Part shown: one piece after another, positions 1 to 8,281 of the stretch
Position numbering within the stretch: position 1 is the first letter of the stretch
How the letters are laid out: every line of letters begins with the position of its first letter
Source of the DNA: Lentzea albidocapillata
GTDB lineage: Bacteria; Actinomycetota; Actinomycetes; Mycobacteriales; Pseudonocardiaceae
Reading direction: 5' to 3'
Length of the DNA stretch: 64,000 nt
NCBI RefSeq assembly: GCF_000719115.1
Contig: NZ_JOEA01000018.1
Coordinates: 62,001-126,000 of the forward strand
Notes under the pieces: generated by a model
What the model saw: the letters and a program-made list of their open reading frames with translations, nothing else
The model's database searches: none
Told to the model about the DNA's origin: nothing
Program-made: the position numbers and the translations under genes

Positions 1-819
1 ACGTTCCGCGACACATTGCGCTGGCAGGGCATCAACCTGGCGATCGGCGCCACGCGCAACCACGCGCGCAGCGTCGCGATCTGGAACATGGCGCTGGACC
101 AGAACAACGGCCCGGTGATCGGCAGCTGCACCAACTGCACGGGCGTCGTCACGACCAGCGGTGGCAATGTCACGTACAACGCCGAGTACTACGTCCTCGG
201 CCACCTGTCGAAGTTCGTGCAGCCCGGTGCCGTCCGCATCGACTCGACCGGCTACGGCGAGGGTGGCATCCAGAACGTCGCCTTCCGCAACCCGAACGGT
301 CAGATCGTGCTCGTCGCGCTGAACTCGGGCGGCCAGCAGAACTTCCGCGTCTCCAACGGCGGCCAGACGTTCGGCTACACCATGCCTGCCGGCGCGATGG
401 CGACGTTCACCTGGCCTGGCACGCTCGACCCCGGCGGCCGCACCGGCGCCATCACGGGCCTGGGCGGCAAGTGCCTCGACGTCACCGACGGCTCGACCGC
501 GAACGGCACCCTGCCGCAGCTGTGGACCTGCTTCGGCGGCCCGAACCAGACGTGGACCCTGCAGGCGGACGGCACGGTGCGCGGCCTCGGCAAGTGCCTC
601 GACGTGACCGGCAACGGAACGGCGGACGGTGCGGCGGTCCAGCTGTGGGACTGCTTCGGCGGTCCCAACCAGAGGTGGACGGCCTCCGGCGGCACCCTGG
701 TGAACGCCGGCAGCGGCAAGTGCCTGGACGTGATCGGCAACAACACGGCCGACGGCGCGAAGCTGCAGATCTGGTCCTGCACGGGTGGGGCCAACCAGCG
801 GTGGACCGTGCCCGCGTAG
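1..819 (+). CDS. GH30-family glycosidase with C-terminal ricin-type lectin domain (5' end outside window)
   Basis: The frame is open from base 1, so only the C-terminal 272 residues are present. The first part (motifs IAIWNMALDQNNGPV, NAEYYVLGHLSKFV and an all-beta tail ending near TFTWPG) matches the end of the GH30 barrel plus its beta-sandwich domain. From about residue 145 a ricin-type beta-trefoil (CBM13) follows: three repeats, each with GKCLDV and ending in a QxW element (NQTW, NQRW, NQRW). The enzyme is probably secreted and acts on beta-linked glucan or glucosylceramide-like substrates; GH30 also contains xylanases, so the substrate is open. A perfect 10-bp terminator hairpin follows the stop. 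Confidence 0.85.
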   Translation, partial: TFRDTLRWQGINLAIGATRNHARSVAIWNMALDQNNGPVIGSCTNCTGVVTTSGGNVTYNAEYYVLGHLSKFVQPGAVRIDSTGYGEGGIQNVAFRNPNGQIVLVALNSGGQQNFRVSNGGQTFGYTMPAGAMATFTWPGTLDPGGRTGAITGLGGKCLDVTDGSTANGTLPQLWTCFGGPNQTWTLQADGTVRGLGKCLDVTGNGTADGAAVQLWDCFGGPNQRWTASGGTLVNAGSGKCLDVIGNNTADGAKLQIWSCTGGANQRWTVPA

Positions 820-827
820 GCGAGCGG

Positions 828-855
828 AAGGCCGGTGTCCGCAGCACCGGCCTTT
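828..855 (+). terminator. Rho-independent-type terminator after the GH30 gene
   Basis: Perfect inverted repeat with arms AAGGCCGGTG (828-837) and CACCGGCCTT (845-854) around a 7-nt loop, starting 9 nt after the stop codon. The T tract is short (TTT), as is common in high-GC actinomycetes. Confidence 0.75.
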
Positions 856-900
856 CCCGTTCCGGCGCTTGGGGCCGGGTGGCACGGGTAACCGCGAGGC

Positions 901-1218
901 ATGGACAACGAGAAACTCCGGCGCTTCGTCCTCGATCGGCTGACCGAGGACGAGCAGCGCCTGGCACGGGGCGAGTTGCCGCTGCTCGACGAGGCCGAGG
1001 GCCGGGGCAGGCTGCGCATCACGCGCTCCGACGACGGCGCCGGCCTGCTCCTGCTGCCCGGTCCGATCCAGGCGGCGGAGGAACGGAACCCCGTGCCGTT
1101 CCCAGAGAAGCTCACCCAGCTCCGGACCGAGGTCGAACGCAGCGACGACGAGGCGCTCCTGCGGCTGCTCGCCGCCGCCTACGACACCGACCACGACTGG
1201 CAGGAGGAATGGCGATGA
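901..1218 (+). CDS. Small hypothetical protein, 105 aa
   Basis: Soluble, charged protein with no signal peptide or membrane segment. It is Leu/Arg/Glu rich (KLRRFVLDRLTEDEQRLARG near the N-terminus) and ends in a helical, acidic tail (HDWQEEWR). I do not recognise the family. The stop overlaps the start of the next small gene (ATGA at 1215-1218), so the two are probably co-translated. Confidence 0.6.
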   Translation: MDNEKLRRFVLDRLTEDEQRLARGELPLLDEAEGRGRLRITRSDDGAGLLLLPGPIQAAEERNPVPFPEKLTQLRTEVERSDDEALLRLLAAAYDTDHDWQEEWR

Positions 1219-1373
1219 GCACGCCGGAGCCCGACCGCGTGACGGCGGAGAGCGAACTCGAGGACGCCGACATCGGTGGCGAGCACACCAGGCCGACCTA
1301 CGCCGACGAGAACCCCGGCGGCCCGCACCGGGGACGCGACGAGTCAGAGCCCCACGACGAGGGCGGCATGTAA
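1215..1373 (+). CDS. Small acidic hydrophilic protein, 52 aa
   Basis: ATG at 1215 overlaps the TGA of the preceding gene (ATGA), with GGAGG about 7 nt upstream at 1203-1208. The product is acidic and disordered-looking (rich in Glu, Asp, Pro, Gly and Arg), starting MSTPEPDRV and ending HDEGGM. No recognisable domain. The coupling and ribosome site are the main reasons to believe it. Confidence 0.5.
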   Translation: MSTPEPDRVTAESELEDADIGGEHTRPTYADENPGGPHRGRDESEPHDEGGM

Positions 1374-1378
1374 CGCCT

Positions 1379-1816
1379 TCAAGCGCGAGCCCGTACGACG
1401 GCCCGCGGAACCGGCACGAAGGAGGCGAAGTCGCGGTTGGCCTGCTCCCGCACCTGGTCCTGGCGCAGCACACGGTCCACCCAGCGAGCCACCGCGGCGG
1501 GCGACGGGCGCGGCTCACCACCGAGCCGCGCCGCCTCCACCAGTTCTCCCAGCTCGTCCTCGACCGCCATCGCCCAGCCGTTCTGCTCGTTCCACACCAG
1601 CGCCACATAGTGATCGGGGAAGTCGGGCAGGCGCCCGTCCAGCGCCACGTACGCACTGACGTGCGGCGTCAACTCGACGCACGAGCTGTCGCCGCGTAAC
1701 CCGAGCTTGGAGACGACCTCACGGACGTAACGCTGGACATCGCGCGCCACTGAATCGTCGAAGTCGATGTCGAAGGGAAAGTCGAAGCCGAAGTCGATCG
1801 TCATGTCGCGATCCAT
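1379..1816 (-). CDS. DUF6292-type hypothetical protein
   Basis: 145 aa, soluble. The central block (VSAYVALDGRLPDFPDHYVAL followed by WNEQNGWAMAVE) resembles the actinobacterial DUF6292 family, which is frequent in Pseudonocardiaceae and has no known function. An acidic Phe/Asp-rich N-terminus (residues 5-20) precedes it. It converges with the 1215-1373 gene with 5 bp between stops. MTIDFGF at codon 5 is an alternative start. Confidence 0.6.
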   Translation of the reverse strand: MDRDMTIDFGFDFPFDIDFDDSVARDVQRYVREVVSKLGLRGDSSCVELTPHVSAYVALDGRLPDFPDHYVALVWNEQNGWAMAVEDELGELVEAARLGGEPRPSPAAVARWVDRVLRQDQVREQANRDFASFVPVPRAVVRARA

Positions 1817-1921
1817 GCCGTGCCTCCGTCAGCCGTACACCCCTGTTCTGCGCAGGTCGGATACCCGCGCGGGGTTCCGGACAAACGGCTTCTCAGAACG
1901 TTCGTACGGTGAGGTGCCGGT

Positions 1922-2296
1922 TCAGGCTCGCCACCAGTCGGCCCGCGTCGGCTCGCGGAACGCGTTCGTCCCGCAGTGCACCTCGCCGGCGCCCTTGTGC
2001 AGGAAGTCCCAGTCCTCGACCCACGTCACCGTGACGGGCGTGCTCCGCAGGGCCTGTTCGGTCCGGTGCTTGAACAGGTCGACCCCGGCGACCCGCGGCC
2101 CGTGCGGGTCGGGTGCGCCGAAGACGCCGCCGCCCAGTGAGATGCCGTTGGGAATGCCCGCCGTGTGCGCGACGAACACCGTGGCCGGTGCCCGGCCCGT
2201 CCGCATCCGGTCGCGCAGGTCCTCCACCTGCGCAGGGGTGACCTGGCCGGACGCGGTGAGCCCGGCCGCGTCCTCGGCTCTCGCATAACGTGCACG
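1922..2296 (-). pseudogene. C-terminal fragment of a protein-arginine deiminase (PAD) family protein
   Basis: The open frame between an in-frame stop at 2297-2299 and the TGA at 1922 encodes about 124 residues. They match the end of PAD_C domains: a segment like PDPHGPRVAGVDLFKHRTEQ, then VTWVEDWDFLHKGAGEVHCGTN and a final WW. HCGTN carries the catalytic cysteine of the family. Full-length PAD proteins are 600 aa or more, and the rest is missing: the frame is cut where the divergent LuxR-type gene begins. The only internal start is GTG at 2227. I read this as the 3' remnant of a gene truncated by rearrangement. A short expressed protein cannot be excluded, since the cysteine motif is intact. 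Confidence 0.6.
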
Positions 2297-2298
2297 TC

Positions 2299-4923
2299 AT
2301 GGACGCGCTCACATCGGCATCGCTCCTCGGACGGGACGACGAGATCCGTTGTCTCGACGGGATGCTCACGGCTGCCCGGGACGGGCGCGGGGGCGCACTG
2401 GTCCTGCGTGGCGAGGCGGGCATGGGCAAGAGCGCGCTGCTCGGCCACGTGCGGGAGTCGGCGGCCGGGTTCCGGGTGCTGGAGGCGTCCGGATCGGAGT
2501 TCGAGACCGAACTGCCGTTCGCGGCCCTGCATCAGCTGTGCGTTCCGTTGATGGACTCGCTGTCCGGGCAGCACCGGGAGGCGCTGGAGGTCGCGTTCGG
2601 GCTGGCGAGCGGGAAGCCGGACGTGCTGCGCATCGGTATGGCCACGCTGGAACTGCTCGGCGGCGGAGGTCCGTTGCTGTGCCTGCTGGACGACGCGCAC
2701 TGGCTGGACGAAGCCTCCGCGCAGGTCTTCGCGTTCCTCGGGCGGCGGCTGGCCTCCGAACCGGTGGTGCTGGTGTTCGCCGCGCGCCGGCCGTGGGCGA
2801 GGTCGCGGCTGGACGAGTTGCCCGGCCTGGAACTGCGGGGCTTGGACGACGCCGAGGCCCGCGCGTTGCTGACGTCCGGTGCGGTCGCGGTGGTGGACGA
2901 CAAGGTGCGCGAACGGCTGCTCGCCGAAGCGCGCGGGAACCCGTTGGCGCTGCTGGAGCTGCCCAAGGCGGGCGGGTTCGCACTGCCGGACGTGGCGTCG
3001 GTGCCGAACCGGATCGAGTGCAGCTTCCAGGAACGGGCCGGGCGTCTGCCGGCTGACGCGCGGTTGCTGCTGACCGTGGCCGGAGCCGAGCCGACCGGTG
3101 AGCCGCAGCTGTTGTGGGCCGCGGCGGCCGAACTCGGCATCGACGTGGCGTCCGCCTGGGTGGAGGCCGAGGCGTCCGGGCTGGTCAGCATCTCGGCGCG
3201 GGTGCGGTTCTGCCATCCGCTCGCGCGCTCGGCCGTGTACCTGGCGGCTTCCCCCGCGCAACGGCAGGCGGTGCACCTCGCGCTGGCCTCCGCCACCGAT
3301 CCGCTCACCGATCCCGACCGGCGGGTCTGGCATCGCGCGCAGGCCGGCACCGGGCCGGACGACTCGCTGGCGGCGGAGCTGGAGCGGTCCGCCGACCGTG
3401 CCCGCTCGCGCGGTGGAGTGGCTGCCGCGGCGGCGTTCCTGGAGCGCGCGGCGGCGTTGTCGCTCTCCGCCGGACTGCGGGCCGAGCGCACATTGGCCGC
3501 GGCCCAGGCCAAGCTCGACGCGGGCGCGGTGGACGTGGCGGCCGAGCTGCTCACGACCTTCCCCGCCGATGACTCGCGAGCGGACCTGCTGCGTGGGCGG
3601 ATCGCCTTCGTGCGCAACAAAACGAACGACGGGCCGTCGTTCGTGCTGAGCGCGGCTCGGCGGATGACCGGTGCCGCCGCTCGTCACGGTGTGCTGGACG
3701 CGTTGGAGATCGCGCTCGCGTTCGGGCGGCCCAGTGGCGTGCTGGACGCCGTGGTGCAGGAGGCTCGCGGGCTCGATCGTGGCTCGGATGCGTTGGAGGC
3801 GTTGGTGCTTCTCGCGGACGAGGGGCATGAGGCCGCCGTTCCGTTGCTGCGGCGGGTTTTCTCCGGCGACGACCAGGTGTGGACGCCGCATCCCGCGCTG
3901 GCGACGATGCTGGCGGGTGAGCTGTGGGACACCGAGGTGCATTCGTCGGTGACCGGCTGGCTGATGAAGACCGGGCAGCAGGCGGGATCGCCGTTCGTGC
4001 TGCGGCTCGGGCTCGCCCAGCTGGCGGTCGGGGCGGTGATCACCGGCGAGTTCGGCAAGGCCGTGTCCGCCATCGCGGAGGAAGAGGCGATCGCCGATGC
4101 CCTGGGGATGCCGCCACTTCGCTACTCGCGACTGCACCTGGCGGCGTTCCGCGGGCAGGAGCAGGAGGTGCTGGCCGAGACCGAGCACTCGTTGCGGGAG
4201 GCTTCTCGACAGGCAGGGTGCCTGATCGCGAACACGCACTGGGCGTCCGCCGTACTGCACAACGGTCTCGGCGACTACCCGGTGGCTCTGGCCGCTGCTC
4301 GCGAGGCGGTCGCGCCGGGCGACCTCTACCTCGCCGGGATGGCGTTGCCCGAGCTGATCGAGGCGGCGGTGCGGTGCGGCGAGTCCGCTGTGGCCGCGGA
4401 GGCGTTGGAGGACCTGGTTTCCCGCACCTCGCCCTGCGAGACCACGTGGGCCGCCGGTGTCGCGGCTTACGCGCACGCTCTCGTCACGGGCGAGGAAGAG
4501 TCGTTCGTGACCGCGTTGCGGCAACTGGGGTCGAGCACGGCCCGGCCTCATCTCGCGCGCGCCCACCTGGTGTACGGCGAGTGGTTGCGCCGCGCCGGCC
4601 GCCGGGTCGACGCCCGCACGCAACTGCGCACCGCGCACGACCTGTTGTCGTCGATCGGGATGGAGGCCTTCGCTGCCCGTGCGGCGCTGGAGCTGCAGGC
4701 CACCGGCGAGGTCGCGCGGAGCCGTTCCGCCCAGGCCACCGACGAGCTGACCATGCAGGAGACGCACATCGCGCGGCTGGTGGCGACCGGGGCCACGTCG
4801 AAGGAGGTCGCCGCGCGGCTGTTCCTGAGCCCGCGCACGGTCGATGCCCACCTGCGCAACATCTTCCGCAAGGTGGGCATCAACTCGCGCCGTCAGCTCA
4901 AGGACGTCTTCAGCTCGGCATGA
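2299..4923 (+). CDS. Large ATP-binding LuxR-family (LAL) transcriptional regulator
   Basis: 874 aa from ATG 2299 (GTG 2290 is an in-frame alternative). Order: P-loop NTPase domain with Walker A GEAGMGKS near residue 40 and Walker B LLCLLDDAH near residue 130, a long TPR-like helical middle, and a C-terminal LuxR-type helix-turn-helix (GATSKEVAARLFLSPRTVDAH, residues about 825-850). This is the LAL (MalT-like) architecture of cytoplasmic ATP-dependent activators, often pathway-specific in actinomycetes. It is divergent from the PAD remnant and converges with the SnoaL gene, overlapping it by 14 bp. Its target is unknown; the adjacent MFS operon is a candidate. Confidence 0.9.
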   Translation: MDALTSASLLGRDDEIRCLDGMLTAARDGRGGALVLRGEAGMGKSALLGHVRESAAGFRVLEASGSEFETELPFAALHQLCVPLMDSLSGQHREALEVAFGLASGKPDVLRIGMATLELLGGGGPLLCLLDDAHWLDEASAQVFAFLGRRLASEPVVLVFAARRPWARSRLDELPGLELRGLDDAEARALLTSGAVAVVDDKVRERLLAEARGNPLALLELPKAGGFALPDVASVPNRIECSFQERAGRLPADARLLLTVAGAEPTGEPQLLWAAAAELGIDVASAWVEAEASGLVSISARVRFCHPLARSAVYLAASPAQRQAVHLALASATDPLTDPDRRVWHRAQAGTGPDDSLAAELERSADRARSRGGVAAAAAFLERAAALSLSAGLRAERTLAAAQAKLDAGAVDVAAELLTTFPADDSRADLLRGRIAFVRNKTNDGPSFVLSAARRMTGAAARHGVLDALEIALAFGRPSGVLDAVVQEARGLDRGSDALEALVLLADEGHEAAVPLLRRVFSGDDQVWTPHPALATMLAGELWDTEVHSSVTGWLMKTGQQAGSPFVLRLGLAQLAVGAVITGEFGKAVSAIAEEEAIADALGMPPLRYSRLHLAAFRGQEQEVLAETEHSLREASRQAGCLIANTHWASAVLHNGLGDYPVALAAAREAVAPGDLYLAGMALPELIEAAVRCGESAVAAEALEDLVSRTSPCETTWAAGVAAYAHALVTGEEESFVTALRQLGSSTARPHLARAHLVYGEWLRRAGRRVDARTQLRTAHDLLSSIGMEAFAARAALELQATGEVARSRSAQATDELTMQETHIARLVATGATSKEVAARLFLSPRTVDAHLRNIFRKVGINSRRQLKDVFSSA

Positions 4924-5284
4924 TCCCGAGCTGCTGAGCCGCCCAGAGGCCGTCCGCGTTGAGCCAGTACTCGGCGATCCTGCCGTTGTCGACGCGGAGG
5001 ATGTCCGTGCCGTGGAACGAGACCGCGCCGGCTTCGGCGAACCAGCGCAGCACGTGGAACGGCTCCTGCGAGATCGGCCCCACCTCGACGGTGAACTTCA
5101 GTCCTGGCATGTTCTGGTGGGAGCCGCGCACCCACTCGACGAGTCCATCGCGTCCGGTGTGGTCCTGCGAGGGCCCGCCGGTCAGCGGGGCGACGTGCCA
5201 GACGAAATCCTCGTGGACGATGCCTTCTGCCTGGGCGAGGTCGCCGTTCCAGAAGTCGATCCAGGCCTGCGTGAGGTCGCTCAT
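4910..5284 (-). CDS. SnoaL-like / NTF2-fold protein
   Basis: 124 aa starting MSDLTQAWIDFWNGD. The pattern (N-terminal helices, DFVWHVAPL, GRDGLVEWV, a beta-sheet ending HGTDILRVDNGRIAEYW) is typical of SnoaL-like polyketide-cyclase/ester-cyclase NTF2-fold proteins. Their activities vary (cyclisation, isomerisation, hydrolysis), so no reaction can be assigned. Its ATG overlaps the stop of the Dabb gene (ATGA at 5281-5284 on the complement), making it the last gene of a three-gene coupled operon. Its 3' end overlaps the LuxR-type gene. Confidence 0.8.
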   Translation of the reverse strand: MSDLTQAWIDFWNGDLAQAEGIVHEDFVWHVAPLTGGPSQDHTGRDGLVEWVRGSHQNMPGLKFTVEVGPISQEPFHVLRWFAEAGAVSFHGTDILRVDNGRIAEYWLNADGLWAAQQLGIMPS

Positions 5285-5703
5285 CACCTGTCTCCGTGCT
5301 GGCCGGGGGCAGCGCTGCCCGTGTACTCGCCGAGGTCGGACACGAGCTGCGTGAGCTCGGGGTCGCTGTCGTACCGCTTCTGGTGCAGGGCGGCGATCTT
5401 CGCGCCCATCTCGGGGTCCTCGTCGTCGGTGATGTCGAACGAGGCGAATTTGTCCACGAGCGGCAAGCCGACCCGGTCGGTGTTGCGGTGCGCAGGATGG
5501 ATCAGGTACTCCCAGTACCCGTCGAGGTCCTCGATGACGAACGTGGCGCCCCACTCGTACTCGCCACCGAAATCACGACCGACCACAAAGGACTTGACGG
5601 ACGGGATGACGCGCCCCTGGTTGCGCAGGCTCTCCAGCGCCTCCTCGACCTGCTCGGGCGAGGCGTCCTTGCGCAGCGTGAGGCGGTTGCCGTGGTAGAT
5701 CAT
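5284..5703 (-). CDS. Dabb (stress-responsive alpha/beta barrel) domain protein
   Basis: 139 aa beginning MIYHGNRLTLRKDAS. The N-terminal 100 residues fit the dimeric alpha/beta-barrel Dabb fold (LRNQGRVIPSVKSFVVGRDF, then GATFVIEDLDGYWEYLIHPAH). Dabb proteins are often small oxidoreductase, cyclase or decarboxylase-like enzymes. It is coupled at both ends by ATGA overlaps, upstream to the MFS exporter and downstream to the SnoaL-like gene, suggesting the three act on one small molecule. The substrate is unknown. Confidence 0.8.
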   Translation of the reverse strand: MIYHGNRLTLRKDASPEQVEEALESLRNQGRVIPSVKSFVVGRDFGGEYEWGATFVIEDLDGYWEYLIHPAHRNTDRVGLPLVDKFASFDITDDEDPEMGAKIAALHQKRYDSDPELTQLVSDLGEYTGSAAPGQHGDR

Positions 5704-6830
5704 CGTTTCTTCTCCTTGTGTCCCAGGGCGAGAACCGCCCCTGCGATGGTGGTGACGACCCCGGTCCAGCCGAACGCGGCGGCGATGCCCGTCGCGTGGA
5801 CGAGGGGTGCGATGACGAGCGGTGACAGGAACTGGCCGAGGAAGATGCCCGCGACCAGTCCACTCAGGACACGGCCGCGTTGTGCCGGTTCGGCCATGTC
5901 GGCGAGGCTCACGTTGAGGTTGGGAACCACCAGCCCCACTCCGAACCCGCCGATCAGCAGGCCCGCGGCGACCAGCACGACCCCGTCGGCGGCACCGATC
6001 ACGAGCCAGCCGGCACCCAGCAAGGCGACGCTGATGGCGGTGATCTTCGTCGTGGTGAGTTTCGGGAAGACCAGGGCGCCGGCGACGCTGGTCAGGGTGC
6101 TGCCCGCGATGACGAAGCCGATCGTGGCGGGGCCGGCGTTCAGGTCGCGCAGCAGGAACGGCAGCTGCGTCGGCGCCATGTAGAAGACCAGGGTCGCGAT
6201 CAGGGCCAGCAGGTAGATCCCGGCGGCCTTCCTCGGGAACGCCTCAGGTCCGGCGGTGTGCCGGCCGGTGCGTCGTTCGGCGGTGAGGCCGGTCGCCGCG
6301 GCCAGTGCGATCAGTGCCGCCACGCTGTAGAGCCAGAACGGCAGCCTCCAGTCGACTCCCGCCATAACGCCTGCCAGCGGCAGGAACACGACTCCGCCCA
6401 GGCTCGCCGCGGCCTGCTGGAAGCCCAGGAACCTGCCTCGTTCCGCGCCCTCGAACCAGTCGGTGATCAGTGCGCTGACCGCGGTCATGATGCCGCCGAC
6501 CGCCAGGCCCAGCAGGGTTCTGGTGGCCAGGAGGACCGGCAGGCTGGTGACGAAGTAACCGGCCGTGCCCGCCACGGCGTAGAGGACGAGGCTGGCCGTG
6601 AGCAGCGGTTTACGCCCCGCGCGGTCGGCTGCGAGGCCCGCCAGCGGCGCGCTGACCGCGATGGCCAGCGAGGTGATGGTCAGGGCCAGGCGGACCAGGA
6701 CCCCCTCGCCGTACACCTCGCCCATCGCGGGCAGGCTCGGCGCGATGATCGCCGCGGCCATGATCGTGAGAGTGGCGGAGGCCAGGACCACCGCCCGGGC
6801 CGTTCGCGTTGGTGCGGTTCGTGTTGTCAC
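5700..6830 (-). CDS. MFS transporter (drug/metabolite exporter type)
   Basis: 376 aa with about 12 hydrophobic segments. The loop after helix 2 carries the MFS signature (GLAADRAGRKPLL, residues about 65-77), and RTLLGLAVGGIMTA lies in helix 4. The length and motif suit a 12-helix proton-coupled antiporter, probably for export. It is the first gene of the coupled operon with Dabb and SnoaL-like genes. Two TACGTA palindromes lie just upstream of its start (6877-6899) and may be a regulator site. Confidence 0.85.
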   Translation of the reverse strand: MTTRTAPTRTARAVVLASATLTIMAAAIIAPSLPAMGEVYGEGVLVRLALTITSLAIAVSAPLAGLAADRAGRKPLLTASLVLYAVAGTAGYFVTSLPVLLATRTLLGLAVGGIMTAVSALITDWFEGAERGRFLGFQQAAASLGGVVFLPLAGVMAGVDWRLPFWLYSVAALIALAAATGLTAERRTGRHTAGPEAFPRKAAGIYLLALIATLVFYMAPTQLPFLLRDLNAGPATIGFVIAGSTLTSVAGALVFPKLTTTKITAISVALLGAGWLVIGAADGVVLVAAGLLIGGFGVGLVVPNLNVSLADMAEPAQRGRVLSGLVAGIFLGQFLSPLVIAPLVHATGIAAAFGWTGVVTTIAGAVLALGHKEKKR

Positions 6831-6876
6831 ACCCCCAGGTTGGCGCCGGGGGTGGGTGGTTCGCGTCGGTAGTCGT

Positions 6877-6899
6877 TACGTAGATCGCGGAGGTACGTA
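6877..6899. promoter_or_regulatory. Paired TACGTA palindromes upstream of the MFS operon
   Basis: TACGTA occurs at 6877-6882 and again at 6894-6899, 17 bp apart, 47-69 bp upstream of the MFS start and in otherwise GC-rich DNA. The spacing suggests a two-site operator. The binding protein is unknown. Confidence 0.4.
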
Positions 6900-6913
6900 G
6901 GAGTGCCGGACGC

Positions 6914-8269
6914 TCAGCGGGTCAGCTGCCCGGTGCCGACGGGTTTCACTGCGGAGATCACCCACTCCGGTTCGTCCTGCCACCGCCCCAGCAGCTCGGA
7001 CGGCACCCAGCCGGAGCCCTGTGAGGTCTCCTCGGCGCTGCCGGTGAGGCGCAGCAACGCGACGCGGCCCTGCTCGCCGCGGATCTCGAAGAAGCGGGAC
7101 TCCGCCGAGGCGATCCTGCGCGTGACGCGGTCGAGGCCGGTCCTGGTGAGCGGCAGGGTGATCAGCTTCCGCGGCTTGCTCGTGCGCAGCCACCGGCCGT
7201 CGCGCAGGTACATCTCCCACTGCTCGGAGCCATCTGCGGGGACCCGGACGAGCGAGTACGCGTTGTCGAGGTTCATGACCCCGCGCAGCCGCCAGAACAT
7301 GGCGAAGTAGAGGTGACCGCTGATCGGCCGGGCGGCCCGGCGGGCGTTGCGGACGCGCAGGCGCGCGGCGAGGTCGTCACGTTCGGAGCTGTTGAGCGGC
7401 AGGGAGAACTCGTGCCGGGGCTTGAGCTTCGGCACGACGTCGTAGGCCGAGTCGAGGTCGAGCACGTCGGTCAGCCGGTGGAAGACCGCGTACCCGGCCG
7501 TCTCCTCCGCCCGCGCCCTCGTCCGCCAGCGCATGGTGAGGCGCGCCATCGTCTCGACGATGCTCGCCATGGACGTCTGCACGGCGGTCATGCGCGGTTC
7601 GCGGGTGGCCTGGGCGAGCAGCCTCGACGGCTGTGGCTCCGGCTCACCGGTGAAGGCGAGCTCGCCGAGCTCACCGTCCGGGTTGTCCACCACCTTGGTG
7701 ACCGCGGCGACCGGCAGGCCGTCCACGAGGACGACGTGGTGGGAGCAGCCGCGGTCCCACTGCGCGTCGACCAGCCGTTTGACGTACGCCGCCTCGGTGA
7801 GGCTCAGCGCGATGTACTCCTCGTGCACGTCGTGGCCGAAGTCGATGCGGTGGAGCTTGTCGCTGGGCTCCCACGTCTCGTGCCCGGCGTACTCCTCCTC
7901 GACCTCGCCCTCCGGCCGGCGGATCAACCGGTCCACAGTGGTCAGGTCGAGCACGCCGAGGGCCTGCTTGAACGACGCGTAGTAGTTGTAGTCGGTCAGC
8001 TCCGACTCGTACGTCCGCGCGCGGATCGTCTTGACCATCTCGACCAGGAACCCGTTGGCGTGGCCGACGTTCGCGTCACGGGCCTGCCAGTCCGGTTCGG
8101 ACGGAACGCGGCTCAGCAGATCCGACGGCTCCCAGCGCAGGTCGTGCGTGAAGGCTTCCTCGACCTCACCGGTCAGCCGCACGACGGCGAGCGGAAGCCG
8201 TTGTCCTTCAACGTGAACAACGACGTACCGGGCGTCCGGATCTTCTTCGCTGGCGCAGTAGTCCCCCAT
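6914..8269 (-). CDS. Hypothetical protein with degenerate internal repeats, 451 aa
   Basis: I do not recognise this family. It is soluble, highly charged and Trp-rich. A module recurs with drift: a hydrophobic strand plus Arg, a Gly/Glu turn, then Trp-x-Pro-Ser and Leu-Leu. It is clear at residues about 28-60 (VVRLTGEVEEAF, WEPSDLLSR), about 113-150 (LIRRPEGEVEEEY, WEPSDKLHR), about 200-230 and about 408-440 (LLRLTGSAEETS, WVPSELLGR). Linkers repeat a leucine/aspartate element (GVLDLTTVDR, DVLDLDSAYD, GVMNLDNAYS). The start at 8269 lies 12 bp downstream of the TDT gene stop, so co-transcription is possible; a TAGAGT box about 10 nt before the ATG could give a near-leaderless transcript. Confidence 0.7.
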   Translation of the reverse strand: MGDYCASEEDPDARYVVVHVEGQRLPLAVVRLTGEVEEAFTHDLRWEPSDLLSRVPSEPDWQARDANVGHANGFLVEMVKTIRARTYESELTDYNYYASFKQALGVLDLTTVDRLIRRPEGEVEEEYAGHETWEPSDKLHRIDFGHDVHEEYIALSLTEAAYVKRLVDAQWDRGCSHHVVLVDGLPVAAVTKVVDNPDGELGELAFTGEPEPQPSRLLAQATREPRMTAVQTSMASIVETMARLTMRWRTRARAEETAGYAVFHRLTDVLDLDSAYDVVPKLKPRHEFSLPLNSSERDDLAARLRVRNARRAARPISGHLYFAMFWRLRGVMNLDNAYSLVRVPADGSEQWEMYLRDGRWLRTSKPRKLITLPLTRTGLDRVTRRIASAESRFFEIRGEQGRVALLRLTGSAEETSQGSGWVPSELLGRWQDEPEWVISAVKPVGTGQLTR

Positions 8270-8281
8270 ATCCGGGATACT

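Noticed and set aside
2026..4851. 941-codon open frame on the minus strand
   Set aside because: It lies antisense to the LAL regulator, has low-complexity Arg/Gly/Gln content and no domain; it is a product of high GC in the complementary frame.
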